Shown piece by piece: positions 35,436 to 46,762 of a stretch of DNA of 64,000 bases (its first letter is position 1; every line of letters begins with the position of its first letter). The stretch lies in NCBI GenBank assembly GCA_002900995.3, contig CM035307.1, positions 4,181,105 to 4,245,104 of the forward strand. The letters are read 5' to 3'. The notes beneath the pieces were generated by a model. That model did no database searches. It worked only from the letters and a program-made list of their open reading frames with translations, and had not been told where the DNA came from. Made by a program: the position numbers and the translations under genes. Source of the stretch: Ganoderma boninense. Lineage: Eukaryota > Basidiomycota > Agaricomycetes > Polyporales > Polyporaceae.

Positions 35436-35929
35436 CTCGATGTGCGGATGATCGGTGAACTCGACGATAGGATGGGAAGGGGGAGGAGATTGAGCGAAGC
35501 GGGGAGTGGCGGGAAGAGCTGGGGGCGAGAGACTAGGAATGCGGGCACCAGGACGGGGGGAGGTCTGGGGGTGCAGGGAGTATGAAGACGGCTGCGGTGG
35601 ATGAGAGGAGTGCGATGCGCAATGGACGTGCGAGGGTGTTAATGAAGGATGGCGTGCGGGTTCAACGGCCTCAAAGGTCTAACCTCGGGTGAGCGCCAGC
35701 GTGGGAGCTTTCGTTCCGACACTGAAGTTCCATCTCTTCAGGAAATTCGCTTGCCTGAATCTGTGCGCCGCGCCTGTGAACCCTGAAGACCCCAATGATG
35801 CACTAGCGGAGCAGCGGCGAGTCGCCGACGTGGCCTTCCGACCTTCACCCACCATCTCGTGAAGCGTTAATCCTCTCCACCGACATCAATCAGCTCTCTC
35901 TCCTAGTCGAAATTCGACATCGTGCTGCT

Positions 35930-37590
35930 ATGACTTTGGAGTACGTATTCGTGTTTCACCGCTCGTACCATGACTTACAACTGCTGCTCTCCAGCGGAAG
36001 TGTCGTCGCGCCTCGACTTGATCATTCCCTGGGCACTACATGGGTAACCTCCTCCCACGCTGCGCGGAAGTATCCTTTTTCATCCTACCGAGCCAATAAC
36101 GCTGGCAGGAGCCCTGCTGTCGAAGTTCCGAGGGTTGCTGGCAACGAGTCTCCTGGAGAAAGATTTTTCCAAACCGCCGATTTGCTCGAGGAGGTCTTCG
36201 ACTACTTTCACAAGGACAACCACACTCCATACGAACGAAGGCAGCTTCTAGGCTTTATGCTCATCAACAAAACCGCATTCCATTACCCCGCTCGTATCCT
36301 CTGGAGTCGCATTGGGAAGAAGTTTACGTGTGCTTTGACTTGCTTGCTCGATATCGACAAGTGGGACAATGATCTCGAGCGGCGGTTGGCAGGGTACCCT
36401 CTCTTGACGTAAGTATTTCTTGTTCATGCGCAAGGTCGAATGGTGACGCTATTCCTCAGGACTATGGACCGAAACTGGGAGAGGTTGGCCACCCACCTTA
36501 TGTGGGCGAAGTTTCGATACTACGCAGGCGCCATACGATGGATTGAGGCGACTACGGCCGACATCAGCCCCGGAACCATAGCTTTTCTGACCAGGCTTCT
36601 TCCTGACTCCGATCCCGTCCTCTTCCCATCCCTCCGATACCTGAGCTGGACGGAAACGTTCGCAGATTCCGATGATCTGCTGTACATGCTTAGTCCCTCA
36701 TTACACGAGCTGCAGTTGCATATTTACGACTTCTACGATACGGAGCACACCTCGTTTGCTTTCTCCGAATGGGCGGTGCGGGTATTCCATGGTAGCACGC
36801 ATCTCTGTCCCAACCTCCGGTTCTTCGGCCTCGGGGGGATGGGTCCCCTTATCCTGAATTCCTCGGTCCTCACCTACTTCGGCAGCCTACACCAGTTGAT
36901 GATAACGCAACAGGCTTTTGGCTGTAAGTACGTGTGATATCATGCACTGAAAAATAGTTGACAGGATTATGAGCAGCGGACGAGGAAGTTTTGGCGCCGC
37001 CGACGTCGTTCAGCGCGCTGAAGGACCTGGAATGGACTTCTTACCATGGTTCAAACAGCCTTCTCAGAAGTCTCCCCCACATCATCCCCTTCGTGAGCGA
37101 CACGCTTCGTACTGTTTATCTCCAGTCGCTTGGTCAAACGTCCGTTTTGGACACAGCCAGTTTCAGGCATAACTTCGGACCCCTCCTTGAATTGAATCGA
37201 CTTACCGAAGTTCGTCTCAACTTTGCGCAACTGGAATTCGCGTTCACGGATGGCGACCTAGTGGCCGTCGCTAAAGCGTGGCCCAACATCGTCGAGATGG
37301 GCTTCGCTTTCAAGCACTTCCAGTGGGCTCCAATTCCACGTCTGGCTACCATAGGGGTCGTCGCTACCCACTGTCGGTTCCTGAAAAAGGTCACGCTGCC
37401 TCACGTCCTTGGGCCCGATCCATACACCGTCTTCGAGGTCTCTGCGCCTTCCTCGCACCCTCTCCAGGAAATCCGTGTCCATATGATGACTTGGAGTCCA
37501 CGGCAAAACAGCGCCATCACCGCACGTCTGCAAGAGGCGTTTCCCAATCTTCAAGGTGTTTCCATGACGAATCCGTGCGTATCGAAGTGA
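35930..37590 (+). CDS. F-box/LRR-like protein, three exons
   Basis: Exons 35930-36408, 36460-36923 and 36977-37590 are joined by GT..AG introns in phase, giving about 518 residues. Around residue 90 a segment (TADLLEEVFDYFHKDN..ERRQLLGFMLINKTAFHYPARILWSRI) has the spacing of an F-box helix bundle as seen in agaricomycete F-box proteins. The rest has leucine-rich, repeat-like stretches (LFPSLRYLSW, SPSLHELQLHIYDF, LCPNLRFFGLGG, ALKDLEWTSYHG, FLKKVTLPHVLG), as in substrate receptors of SCF ubiquitin ligases. Such families are greatly expanded in mushrooms. The ATG at 35930 is the first in frame, but the first 80 residues are atypical, so the true start may differ. F-box assignment is by pattern only. 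Confidence 0.7.
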
Positions 37591-39964
37591 GATGTAGATG
37601 CAGAGAATGCTGATATTTGTCTCGTAGAGATAATTTGCACGAGTTGCTTTGGGCTATCTTGCCGCCGTACATCCTGCGTACGCGATATCCAATTAATTTG
37701 TCTGCTTTCAATTGACCATTTATGACAGACTCCAAGATCGCAGGGCATCCTACGACCAAGATTCCTCGCAAGGCAGTTAGGTTGTAAACCACTTCTACTT
37801 CTCTACGGAAACGATCGAAGACGTAGTTGAGCAGTTTTTTTTTTAAATTTTCCACCTTCTACCGAGAATTGATCGAGTACCGCCGACGCCAGCTCGGCAG
37901 TCTTCCCCGCCCTCTTGTCCTGTAGGATGCAAATTTGGAGCTTGTAATCCTCATCTAAATATATTGCCATGCCTCGGCACAGAGAAGCTGCTATCGTCGT
38001 CACAGATGCTTCGGAGAGTAAGGCTGGGGGACCTGTTGTACTTGGAACGTTGCGGAAAACTCGGGGGGACACGGGATGCAAAAGCTCCACGAGCACCGTC
38101 CAAGGGAGATTGACAGACTCGGGTTCGATGGTACACGATAGGATCAGCCTCGTGGTTATCCCGGTCTTGTCTGCCAAGGGGTTCCGAGCCTTATGCAAGA
38201 CTTAGTTTGCTAGCCCAGACTCCACTTCTGGAGCGGAGTCTAGGGCACTGGGGCCGTCGGTATCCTCCGGCCATGCGCAACTCCGAGTTCCGCCACCGCT
38301 CGGACTCGAACATGGTCACACAGGCTTCGACCCGGAGTCATGGGTGATTTGTCTTCCGAGTGATCTTTTTGGATCCTTCACAGTCATTACCGTCGCTCAA
38401 TCTACCCTAGCTTCTTAATCGCGTGGCTGGCCTTCCTCTCAAGAAAAAGACCTCCCGCCACAGACGGGACTCGGACGAGCGGCGCGGACTCCTCGTCGGG
38501 CGACTCCATCGGATGGGAGGACCGGAGCGCGGCCGCGGCACCGCGCGACTAGGCACGCGGGCTCCCCACGCGTGGAGCGGCTCGAGATAGAGCGCGAGGA
38601 AGAGATGGAAGCGCCTTTTCGGGCGCGAGGCCGGAGGCGGGAAAGGAAGAGAACTGCGGAAGCGGCGGCGCGCTTCGCGCGCCCTTCCACATTTGCCTTG
38701 ACATTTACTAGGGGTAAAGAAGTAAGCATCCGGCTCGTTCATCCCATTCCCTTCGACACTTCGCTGTTTCACGTGCCGATGACCAGTTGGAGGTGCAACG
38801 CCACTCAAGCGGCTCCCGAGCCGGAGCCTCTCCATTGCGGCGGACGACCCTAGCACATCATCTCTCAAGATAAGCGTAAGCCTCCAGCTCCGCTCCTCCA
38901 GTAAGCTTACCCCCTCGAGTCTCTAATATCCGTGCTTCAGGCCTTGCTGGGACATCCAAGCATAGTACAACCCCGCCTGTGTCGATAACCGTCGCCAATC
39001 GGACGATACATGGAAAGCTAGTCCGAGTCATAACAATCCCGCCCGAATTGCAGCGCTCTTAGTATGTCGTCCTTAGCTGTCAATGACAGGAGCACTGTAT
39101 CTCTCTGCGGCAAGGTTGGTCGACTTGCTGTAGACTTTGCAACTCATTCGCGGCGGCTGAAACCCCCGACCAGACGCTGTCGATCTTGTCACTGAAACGC
39201 TTGCTGCGGCTCTCCGAATCCTCCGCGGTGCATCGGCCCGACTCCAATTGTGCAGCTGACCCAGAGGAACTTCCCTGCCACCGACAACGCTAGGAAATTC
39301 TTCTCTTACGAGACCTTTGCGTTCCGCTGTGCGGAACGAGGCTGAGATGAGTGCACACAGGCCAGGGAAGTTGCTCTGCTCAATGGCTACGGTGGCGCGC
39401 GGTTCTGATGGCGCAACTCGGGCCCTTTCCACCCGGCCCCCGACATTGCCTCAAACCTTAGTGGACTGCGAGGCTGAGCCGTCGACAGGGCAGTGGATAC
39501 TACGACTGGACCTCAACGGGACCCGGCAGATGGAGTGCGCGAGGTTACATTTCGGCGGAGGCGAGTGTCCACTGGCCACGACGGCCGTGTCTGCCAGGGT
39601 TTTGGCAGACTAAGGAAGTTCCGTCAGATGGGCAATTGAAAACGGGCGATCACGAGCGGAATGACAGCCAAGTACAGTACTCCCGTGCCATGAGTGCGCG
39701 CATCTCGAAACAATCTTCGGCCGGGGAGAGCCGACTTCGCGGATGCTGACATTGATTCTTCCCAGACGTCGTCACCTTGGTACACGGTGCCGAGCACCCT
39801 AGGCTCGATCATAGCCACGCCGGGCCATCCCGGGCCTTCTGGCATCCAAATTGTTTCAAGTTCAACTTTAAGTGAGTCGAGGTCTCGTCTTCAAGCTCAG
39901 GAGCTTTCTCGTCCCTGAACTGCGGCCCTTCTCTTTTGCCCTGAGTACCTTTACTGTCCTTGAC
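37591..39964. other. Intergenic region; no supported gene
   Basis: A minus-strand open frame (37803-38198, 131 codons) has reasonable composition but no recognisable motif. A GC-rich interval at 38400-38700 gives overlapping frames on both strands, as expected by chance. A small inverted repeat (AGACTCC..GGAGTCT) lies at 38217-38241. Confidence 0.4.
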
Positions 39965-41131
39965 ATGAAAGAGCGCGGACGTGTTCTCGCCCGATGCGTC
40001 GACGCATTCGTAGATCCTGCCGCCCTCATTTATGCGGCTACTGGTAACAAAGCCTACCCTGCTCTGGAAGTCCTCGATGCAGAGTGCGTACTCGTCGTAT
40101 CCCTATGGCATTCTTACAGAGCGCTGATGGCGTGGTGATCTTCCGAAGGCAGCCCCGCCTCCAACACTTCTGGAAGGAGCTGCTTAAGCTGTGTCCTTCT
40201 CTTGAAACCAACCTCGAAGGTTTGGACATCAACGGTTATGGAACCGTGAGCGCGAAAGTAAGTGATGTACTTTAATTTGGATCCTTGTTTCTCTGGCTGA
40301 TCATTTATTGGAAGATATTAGCAGGATGCAACGAGGCTAGGGTTCAAGACGCGCGGTCTATCACGGATTCTCTTGTAGATTGGCTTTCAAAAGACCTCGA
40401 GGCCGCGAACGTGATGCTCAGGTTGAACACCAAGGCGCAGCGCGGTTTTAACAACGTGGTTACTGGGCAGCGCTTGTGTCCTGTGTTTCTGGATTTTAAC
40501 GATAAGAGGCGCGTGTTTGGCTATGATGTGTTTTCAGCACCCGTAGGCTGATACTCCTCGGTCGACGAAGTGTGAGAGAAGGTCTCCAGCAGGGCCGCTT
40601 TCCTGTCACCATGGACAGTGGTCCGCCGAGTTTCCTGTTTGACATGAGGAATTTCGACTACGGAGCTCCTTATAACTCATTCCTTCGCGGGCCACTGATA
40701 GTTTCGGTGCGTCGTATTGCATGCCGTGTCTCGGGAAGAATCTATCTCTTACACAAGAGAGGGTTGTCTAGGCTTGGTTTCATATCTTCGACCGCTATCG
40801 ACGTCGGGGCCATAGGAAGGGTTCCAACAGCTACCTTGGTAAAGCAAGGTGCTACGGTATGAGACAAATCACCACAGGTTCCATCGTCTATGCTGCTATT
40901 ATGGTACGTTCACAAAGTTTTGATTTAACATCCTGCGGCAGTAGCACCATTCACTGATGGCTATTGGTCGTGCAGGTGCATTTTGCACTCTCGACGACTG
41001 GTCATCTCTACATGGCACAAGAGACTAAGGCTCTGCATGAGAAGCTCGTAGACTTCGTCAACGATCCAGAATGCTCCGACGTCGTTGAAAATCTCCTCCG
41101 GTGGTGGAACCGGTATGGCGCTGTATACTAA
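39965..41131 (+). CDS. DUF6698-like protein, diverged copy 1, possibly degenerate
   Basis: A chain of plus-strand coding pieces matches the basidiomycete DUF6698 family as I remember it. An N-terminal segment (RPRLQHFWKELLKLCPSLETN pattern, 40150-40210) comes first. Next is QDARSITDSLVDWL (about 40345-40385), aligned with the ARSDDVKSLKGAVLEW of copy 2. The RGFNNVVTGQRLCPVFLDF core follows at 40442-40500, then FDYGAPYNSFLRGPL (40647-40690), and finally IVYAAIM joined at 40903/40976 to VHFALSTTGHLYMAQ. The gene ends LLRWWNRYGAVY with a stop at 41129-41131. Not every junction closes in phase; the one near 40256-40325 is the worst, and a TGA interrupts after SAPVG at 40551. It may therefore be a pseudogene. 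Function of the family is unknown. Confidence 0.6.
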
Positions 41132-43675
41132 TGATTTACACTGCGCTTAGTTGACCCGACCTTCAGTATTGTTTTTCCTGAGTATGCCTCGCGCACTGCA
41201 CGTCGAGTTCACATGGGGCATGTTCGCTTGCCGGCTCGGACCTCAACGGCCGCCTAGAGTGGAATAGCCTTCCTGTTGGGTGACGGAAAGTTCACCTGCA
41301 TTCTCCACCCTCTTGCTCGTTAGCCTACTTTGGCGGCACATATCTCGCTCCTTTCTGCGATAGTTGATTCACAATGCGTATTGGTAGATTGAGGCAAGAG
41401 AGACTCCATGTATGGACGTATGCCAACAGTAGAAACTTGTTCGAACATGGCACATTATTTGCAACGCTCTAGCGTCATCGCCTGTGCTACCTGAGCCGTA
41501 CTGGGAGAAGCCGCACTTGACGAACGAACTGAACGCAATGCGCAACCGTGGAACATGAGGCAGCGTTCCATGTCGACAGCGATCCAGCACGTCGGGAGTT
41601 GCTAGTCAACTCAGTCGGACGACTCGGACCCTGACTCGGATCCGGAGTAGTTACCAGACGCGCGGTGATCGGACGCTGGCGCCGAAGATGGCCTATATGT
41701 TGGCTAGAAAAACATCTACAAATTGGGGAACCTGCCAGAGTAGGAACGTCAGATGCTCTAAAAAGAGGTTCATCTACAGATGGCTGTGCATATATACAGG
41801 AGGAATTCTTCGCATCGTCTTCTCGGTCACGGTTGAACCAGTCATCGCAATGCGCCTCCGGGAGACCTCTGGCAGGCTCTTCTCAGGACCGTGACTACGG
41901 TCGGACGAGGGTGGAAGATATAGAGGATGGAACGATGCTCAGATAAATCATGGTCAGCCCCTCATTGACAACAGGTTAGGTTAAGCTGAAGTCCAGAGAC
42001 TCGAGTCCAGTCGACTTTACACTGGCACCCGGCAGACTTTCAAGTTGGCGTTGGTTTAGTCATGTCGTCGGACTGGTACTAAAGCGAGCTTGTAGAACGG
42101 ATCAGATGTCTCTTCAGTAGTTGCATGTCCACCCTGGAACCGCCCTACCCTCATTCCTTCAGATGCCTCCGGGAGGCCGGAGAGCATGGAGTAATTCCCA
42201 GTTAGTTCAAGCAGCCTCCATACCCCGAGCCCGGACCATCATAGACTGCGCGCTCTCTCTCTCTCTCCCCGAGTCGGAGGGCCGCAGCTTGAGAACTCGG
42301 ACGATATCAGAGCCCAGGAACTTGAGCTGCAGCAGGAGTCCCGCCATATCCACAAGCGTCGAGAGTGGAGGAGCTAGTGGAGGATGCAAAAGCATGAAAG
42401 CAAAAACCCAGGACGTTTACCGTCGCGGTAGTGGTGACCGTGACCGCCCGCGCGTTGTGAAACCTGGATGCGATGAAATGTCAGCCGCCAGTTCCAACTA
42501 CATCAGGTCGAGGGGTGCCCACCTAGCATGGGATCTCGGAGGAAGACTGCAGGGCGCCGCCGCGGCGACTTGAAGTGAATCCCTTTCCTCCGAAGCTCGG
42601 TTGCCACATCCTCGGCAGACTCGGACTGCTACTAGTAGTAGGAGGCAGGTAACTCTGAAGCACAGACGACGTAAACTACCGTGACAGTCAGCTGTTGAGT
42701 CGCCCGCTCGCAGATCGCCTCCTGACAGTGCATCAAGTGAGTCGCAGTGGAGAGTGGCGGCTGGCAGTGGCTGTAGGTGAACTCGGCCCTCGGTGGTGGG
42801 CGGCAGGGGGCCCGGGCCACGGGTTGGAGCGCTGGAGACTTCCGTTGGTGCCCAAACATGCATCAACAATCGTGAAATATTCCGAGTCCGATAGCGGCGC
42901 TCCTCTTGGTGACTCTTGCCGCCGCCGCGGGGGTTCTCGCTCTCCCAGTCGGACAGGACTTCCACATCCTCGCTGTCAGTGAAACTCGCGCCGGTAATTC
43001 CCTTCCCTATTTTTCATCGGCGTTGACTGATCATTCGTACTAAGATTCAGGCCTTCTGACCTCTTGAGTCACTCCGACTCGGAGTCGTAGGCGGACTGCC
43101 GTGAGCGGTGTACGTCAGTAGCCTGAGGTTCCAGCTCGATCTATCTTCATGCGACTCGGAAGTAGTAAGCTTCATTCCCTCTACTCAAGCTCCGGGTGAG
43201 CATGTGATGACGTGGGCTTCTACTTTGCCCAGGTGACTGGCAAGGTCTCGTAGAGCAGCTCTGCCGCACATTCCTGACCCCGGCCGGTCGTGCGGAATCA
43301 AGACTGCCCTGGAATCGCAACTCAGGTTCCCTACTGCAAGGACTTTCTTCCTTACAGGGGGCGTACCTGTTGTAAGTCTCTCAAATTTGCGCTTTTCCCG
43401 TGACTTCGACTGGAGGCTACCAACCACCACTAGTAGTCCGTTGGCTGAGCTTCCTGTCACATGCGATGAGTGGTAGGCTGAACCAGTGCCTTGTTCTTCG
43501 ATCGATCATTGACGCGGACGTCCGTATGGACAGCACAGTTGCCTCCGTTGCGTCGTCTTTGGCTTCCATACCTCAGCCTGCCTTGCGGCGGCGCCCGCCT
43601 TCCACTCGCATTGCGATAAGGTCATAAGCGGCATCGGTGAGTTGACACTCATGATTCCCCCGTTGTTCCCCCACC
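41132..43675. other. Repeat-flavoured intergenic region rich in ACTCGG words
   Basis: No supported gene. The words ACTCGG and CCGAGT occur often, at about 41614-41650, 42271-42300, 42623, 42881 and 43071-43088. Open frames here are short and without domains. Confidence 0.4.
43071..43085. repeat. Short palindrome, 7-bp arms, 1-nt centre
   Basis: ACTCCGA, centre C, TCGGAGT. This is the same word family as the palindromes at 19502, 46650 and 50508. Confidence 0.75.
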
Positions 43676-45422
43676 ATGACTGACTACCAACCCATGCAAG
43701 CCCCCCTCGCATCCTCCCAAAGCTTTAGTGACTACGACCTAACACCTAACGGCGTCAGTATGATGACCACGCATCTGCGCGCTCTTCCACTCCTTCGAAA
43801 CACCCCCGAAGCCTGCGTCCGTGCCGCCGCGATTGCACTGATCACATTCGGTGGTTCCTCCGAGTCAGACGGGCAGCACCATGTAGGACCCGGAGAATTT
43901 CAGTCTCCTCACTACGGCGTCCATACGGCGTCCATGCCCTCCAGCTGGCTTGGGCGAGATGGTATGCGGGACGAGTACATGAGGATGATCATGGATCTAG
44001 TGCGTCACTTCTTGACATGTCCGTGCAGCCCGATACTAAAGTTCACTGCAGCTCACCTGCCATGATAGGGCCTTCGGGGGGTCCAGTTTTCTCGTATCGA
44101 CGCGCGAAAGACTGGTCGCTCAGAGGCGTTCCCTACAATTCGCGAGGTGAAGGTGGATACTTTCCTGCCCAAGGTCCTCCTTCGGGAGCAGCCACGGACG
44201 AGTATCGTCTTCGCCCGCATGGTGCAGTATTTCGCGGAAGAGATCGGCCTCCCTTTGATTCGACGCCTTCACCAGGTGAATACATCCGTGAGCAAGAAGG
44301 GCCTGACTGTTGCAGCCAATGCGCCTCTTCGTGTCGATACTCAGCAGCTGATACCCCCATCGGAGACGACATGGCACACATTCTATGGCCGAGACTCCGC
44401 CCTTCTCGATCGCCTCATTGGCGAATACCTAGAAGCGCTTGGTACCGCCCAGGACATGCCCCCAGCAATCTCTCGACCTACATTTCAACCCTCCCACGAG
44501 GCGTCCGCTCCTCCCACGAGATCGCCCTCAATCTCGGCCGTTGGCAAGGGGAAGCAGGCGGAACGCAGGTCGTGGACTGTGCTCGATATCAAGCACTACG
44601 CAGAACAGTTTCAAGCTTGTAGCGAGCACGATGAAGCTAATCGCCGCGCTATCATTGAGCGGGTCTCGAGGAAAATACCGGATGTGTTGGATGTAGTTAT
44701 CCACCTCGATCGCCGTCTCAGCGACCTCGAAATTGTCAAGCAAACTCAGCTATCTGAGATCGAGTCCCTTCGACGAGCGATGCAGGACTTGCAAGATCGT
44801 TCGTTAGCCTTATTACATCAAAATTCCGAGCATTGCTGACCACTTCTGTCCAGAACATGACGCGGCGCTCATCCGAGCTGGCAAGGGCACGGCAACCGCC
44901 CAGTTTTCACCCCGCCCCTCCCGTACATATGGCCAAAAGGAGTTATCGTCCTTGAAACCCTTCGGGTCATCGGCGGCTGATAACAACACCTCAGTGGTTG
45001 CCTCGGTTTCTTCGACCACCAAGTCCTCCCTGCCTTCCACATACAACGTTTGGCCCGGGCACGATGTGTCCCGTGCCCGGTCACCGACGCCGGCGGTTCC
45101 TATTGCACCTTCCCCTTCCGCCTCCAATCGCAACCCTATTATGGGTTCAAATCTCCAGGTTCGAAAAGCTGTAGACAGGGGTCCCCAGAGCGGGATTCTC
45201 AGCGCTGGGAAGATTTTCGGTCCGTCTACCCACGGAGTCATCGAGTGCTATGGGCTTCCGTGCCGGACTCATACTCTCCTCCGGAACGTGGAGAAGAATC
45301 ACGAAGAGAGCTCTTGGCCCAACGCCCTGCGTGCCGAGTTTGCAAACCCTTCGGACGCCTTGGTGCGCGAACTTGTCGAGGCGATGCAGGCTGATCGCGC
45401 CCTGTCAACTACGAGTTTGTGA
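43676..45422 (+). CDS. Hypothetical coiled-coil protein, three exons
   Basis: The start ATG at 43676 is preceded by CCACC, a good fungal context. Exons 43676-43999, 44087-44798 and 44854-45422 join in phase (GTGCGT..CCAG and GTTCGT..CCAG with a CTGAC branch site), giving 534 residues. The middle part carries a well-formed region (VFARMVQYFAEEIGLPLIRRLH). Then comes a predicted coiled coil, DVVIHLDRRLSDLEIVKQTQ followed by SEIESLRRAMQDLQD. The C-terminal third is Ser/Pro-rich, with NIWP-like short motifs absent, and ends in an amphipathic segment (DALVRELVEAMQADRAL). I do not recognise the family. The model rests on phase consistency and codon-like composition. An additional intron within the last exon is possible. 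Confidence 0.62.
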
Positions 45423-46762
45423 AAGGACTGATATTTTCTCCATCTTACTAGAGTTCCCATGCCGCTGTCTCGCTCAGTTGCGATGTATCTCCTCTCGTCT
45501 TACTGGCAGATGTTGTTCTTAGTGGTCCTCTCACCAGCGGTATTGGCCCGGGTTGTGTCATGGGTACATATTTTGCTTTGTATGTCCGTGTACGTATACC
45601 TTGAGTTGCCCCTCGATATCCCAATATATTTATAAAATGGTGCAATGGTTTTTGTCCTACACTGGAACCCAAGTACCGTGCCTGCTGGCTTGTCGTCGAC
45701 TAGCCCGCAAAACTCTGCTGCACCGCACATCGCCGCCCCGATTCGCTAATGCCCAGCCGCTAGCATTGATACTCGACCCCGCGGTCCACCGAATGGTAGA
45801 AGTGGTGCGCAGGAAAGCTGAGAGACGTCGCCACCATCATGCACGCCTCGGATGGCGGAAAACTTGAAGCTTGGAGTCCGAAGAGGGTAGGTGAGTGGGC
45901 CGGACATGGTGGTGCGCGCCGTCGATTCCTCCCTGAAAGCAAGAACTATCAGCAAAAACGCAGACTCGGAATCTGCCTGAGCTGGCTCGCCGTGACATCC
46001 GCTTCTCGGCTTGCGTCGCGGTGGAAGAATCCTTGTCGGCACCGCAGCCATATCCCGGAGCTTTGGAATGACATCAGCCTCGCGGAGACGGGAATGGTGA
46101 ACCGGGCGAGGCTTGTAACGGGCAATCATGCGCATAACTTAAGCTAGCAGTGGTCATTCGGAATGACCCTGCGACCGGCTGCGCTGTTGAAGCTGAAGGC
46201 AGAGCGGTATGTCCCACCGTGGCACGTCGACTGGGTCTGCGGCTGCTGTTGACCGGGACCGCCGCACGAAACCCTGACAATTGCCATTGGCTGCGGCTAG
46301 TAGCGAGACACCACGTACGCGGCGGTGGACTGTGCGGGGCCGCAGAATGGAAGATGAACTTGAGTGATTCCATGCTGGAACGCTTATCGGCTTCTCGGAC
46401 CTGCGATGCCTCTACACATTCACAATGAATCACATAAGTATGCACTGAGAAGAGAAAAGGGCTTGGAGCCTGCCAGGCGACTTTATCGTGGAGCTCGACG
46501 GCGGGGGGCGCGGCGGCCAGTGCCGCCTGGTGCGGCGAGGTGAAGAGTCGGAGTCTAATAAGCGGCGATGCGCTTAATCCAGTTGGTCTTCGGAGTTTCG
46601 ACTTCTCCGGCGGCGGACTCCGATGATCAGCTGATTCACAGCGCGAGCCACTCCGAGCCCTCGGAGTCGGACCGTTCAGGCTGGGCCTAAGCTTCAGCTC
46701 GAAGGACCATCCTTCAAACTTGGTCTGATTTCAATTTCCGTGTATCGACTTGAGTTCGCACC
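45423..46762. other. Intergenic region upstream of the JmjC gene
   Basis: No supported gene. Contains several ACTCGG/CCGAGT words, including the palindrome at 46650-46667 about 100 bp before the first ATG of the JmjC model, so it may be part of that promoter. Confidence 0.4.
46650..46667. repeat. Perfect short palindrome, 8-bp arms, 2-nt centre
   Basis: ACTCCGAG, centre CC, CTCGGAGT. It lies about 100 bp upstream of the JmjC gene start. It belongs to the CCGAGT/ACTCGG word family seen elsewhere in the window. Confidence 0.8.

Noticed and set aside
37803..38198. 131-codon minus-strand frame as a gene
   Set aside because: No motif, signal peptide or splice context; cannot be separated from chance.
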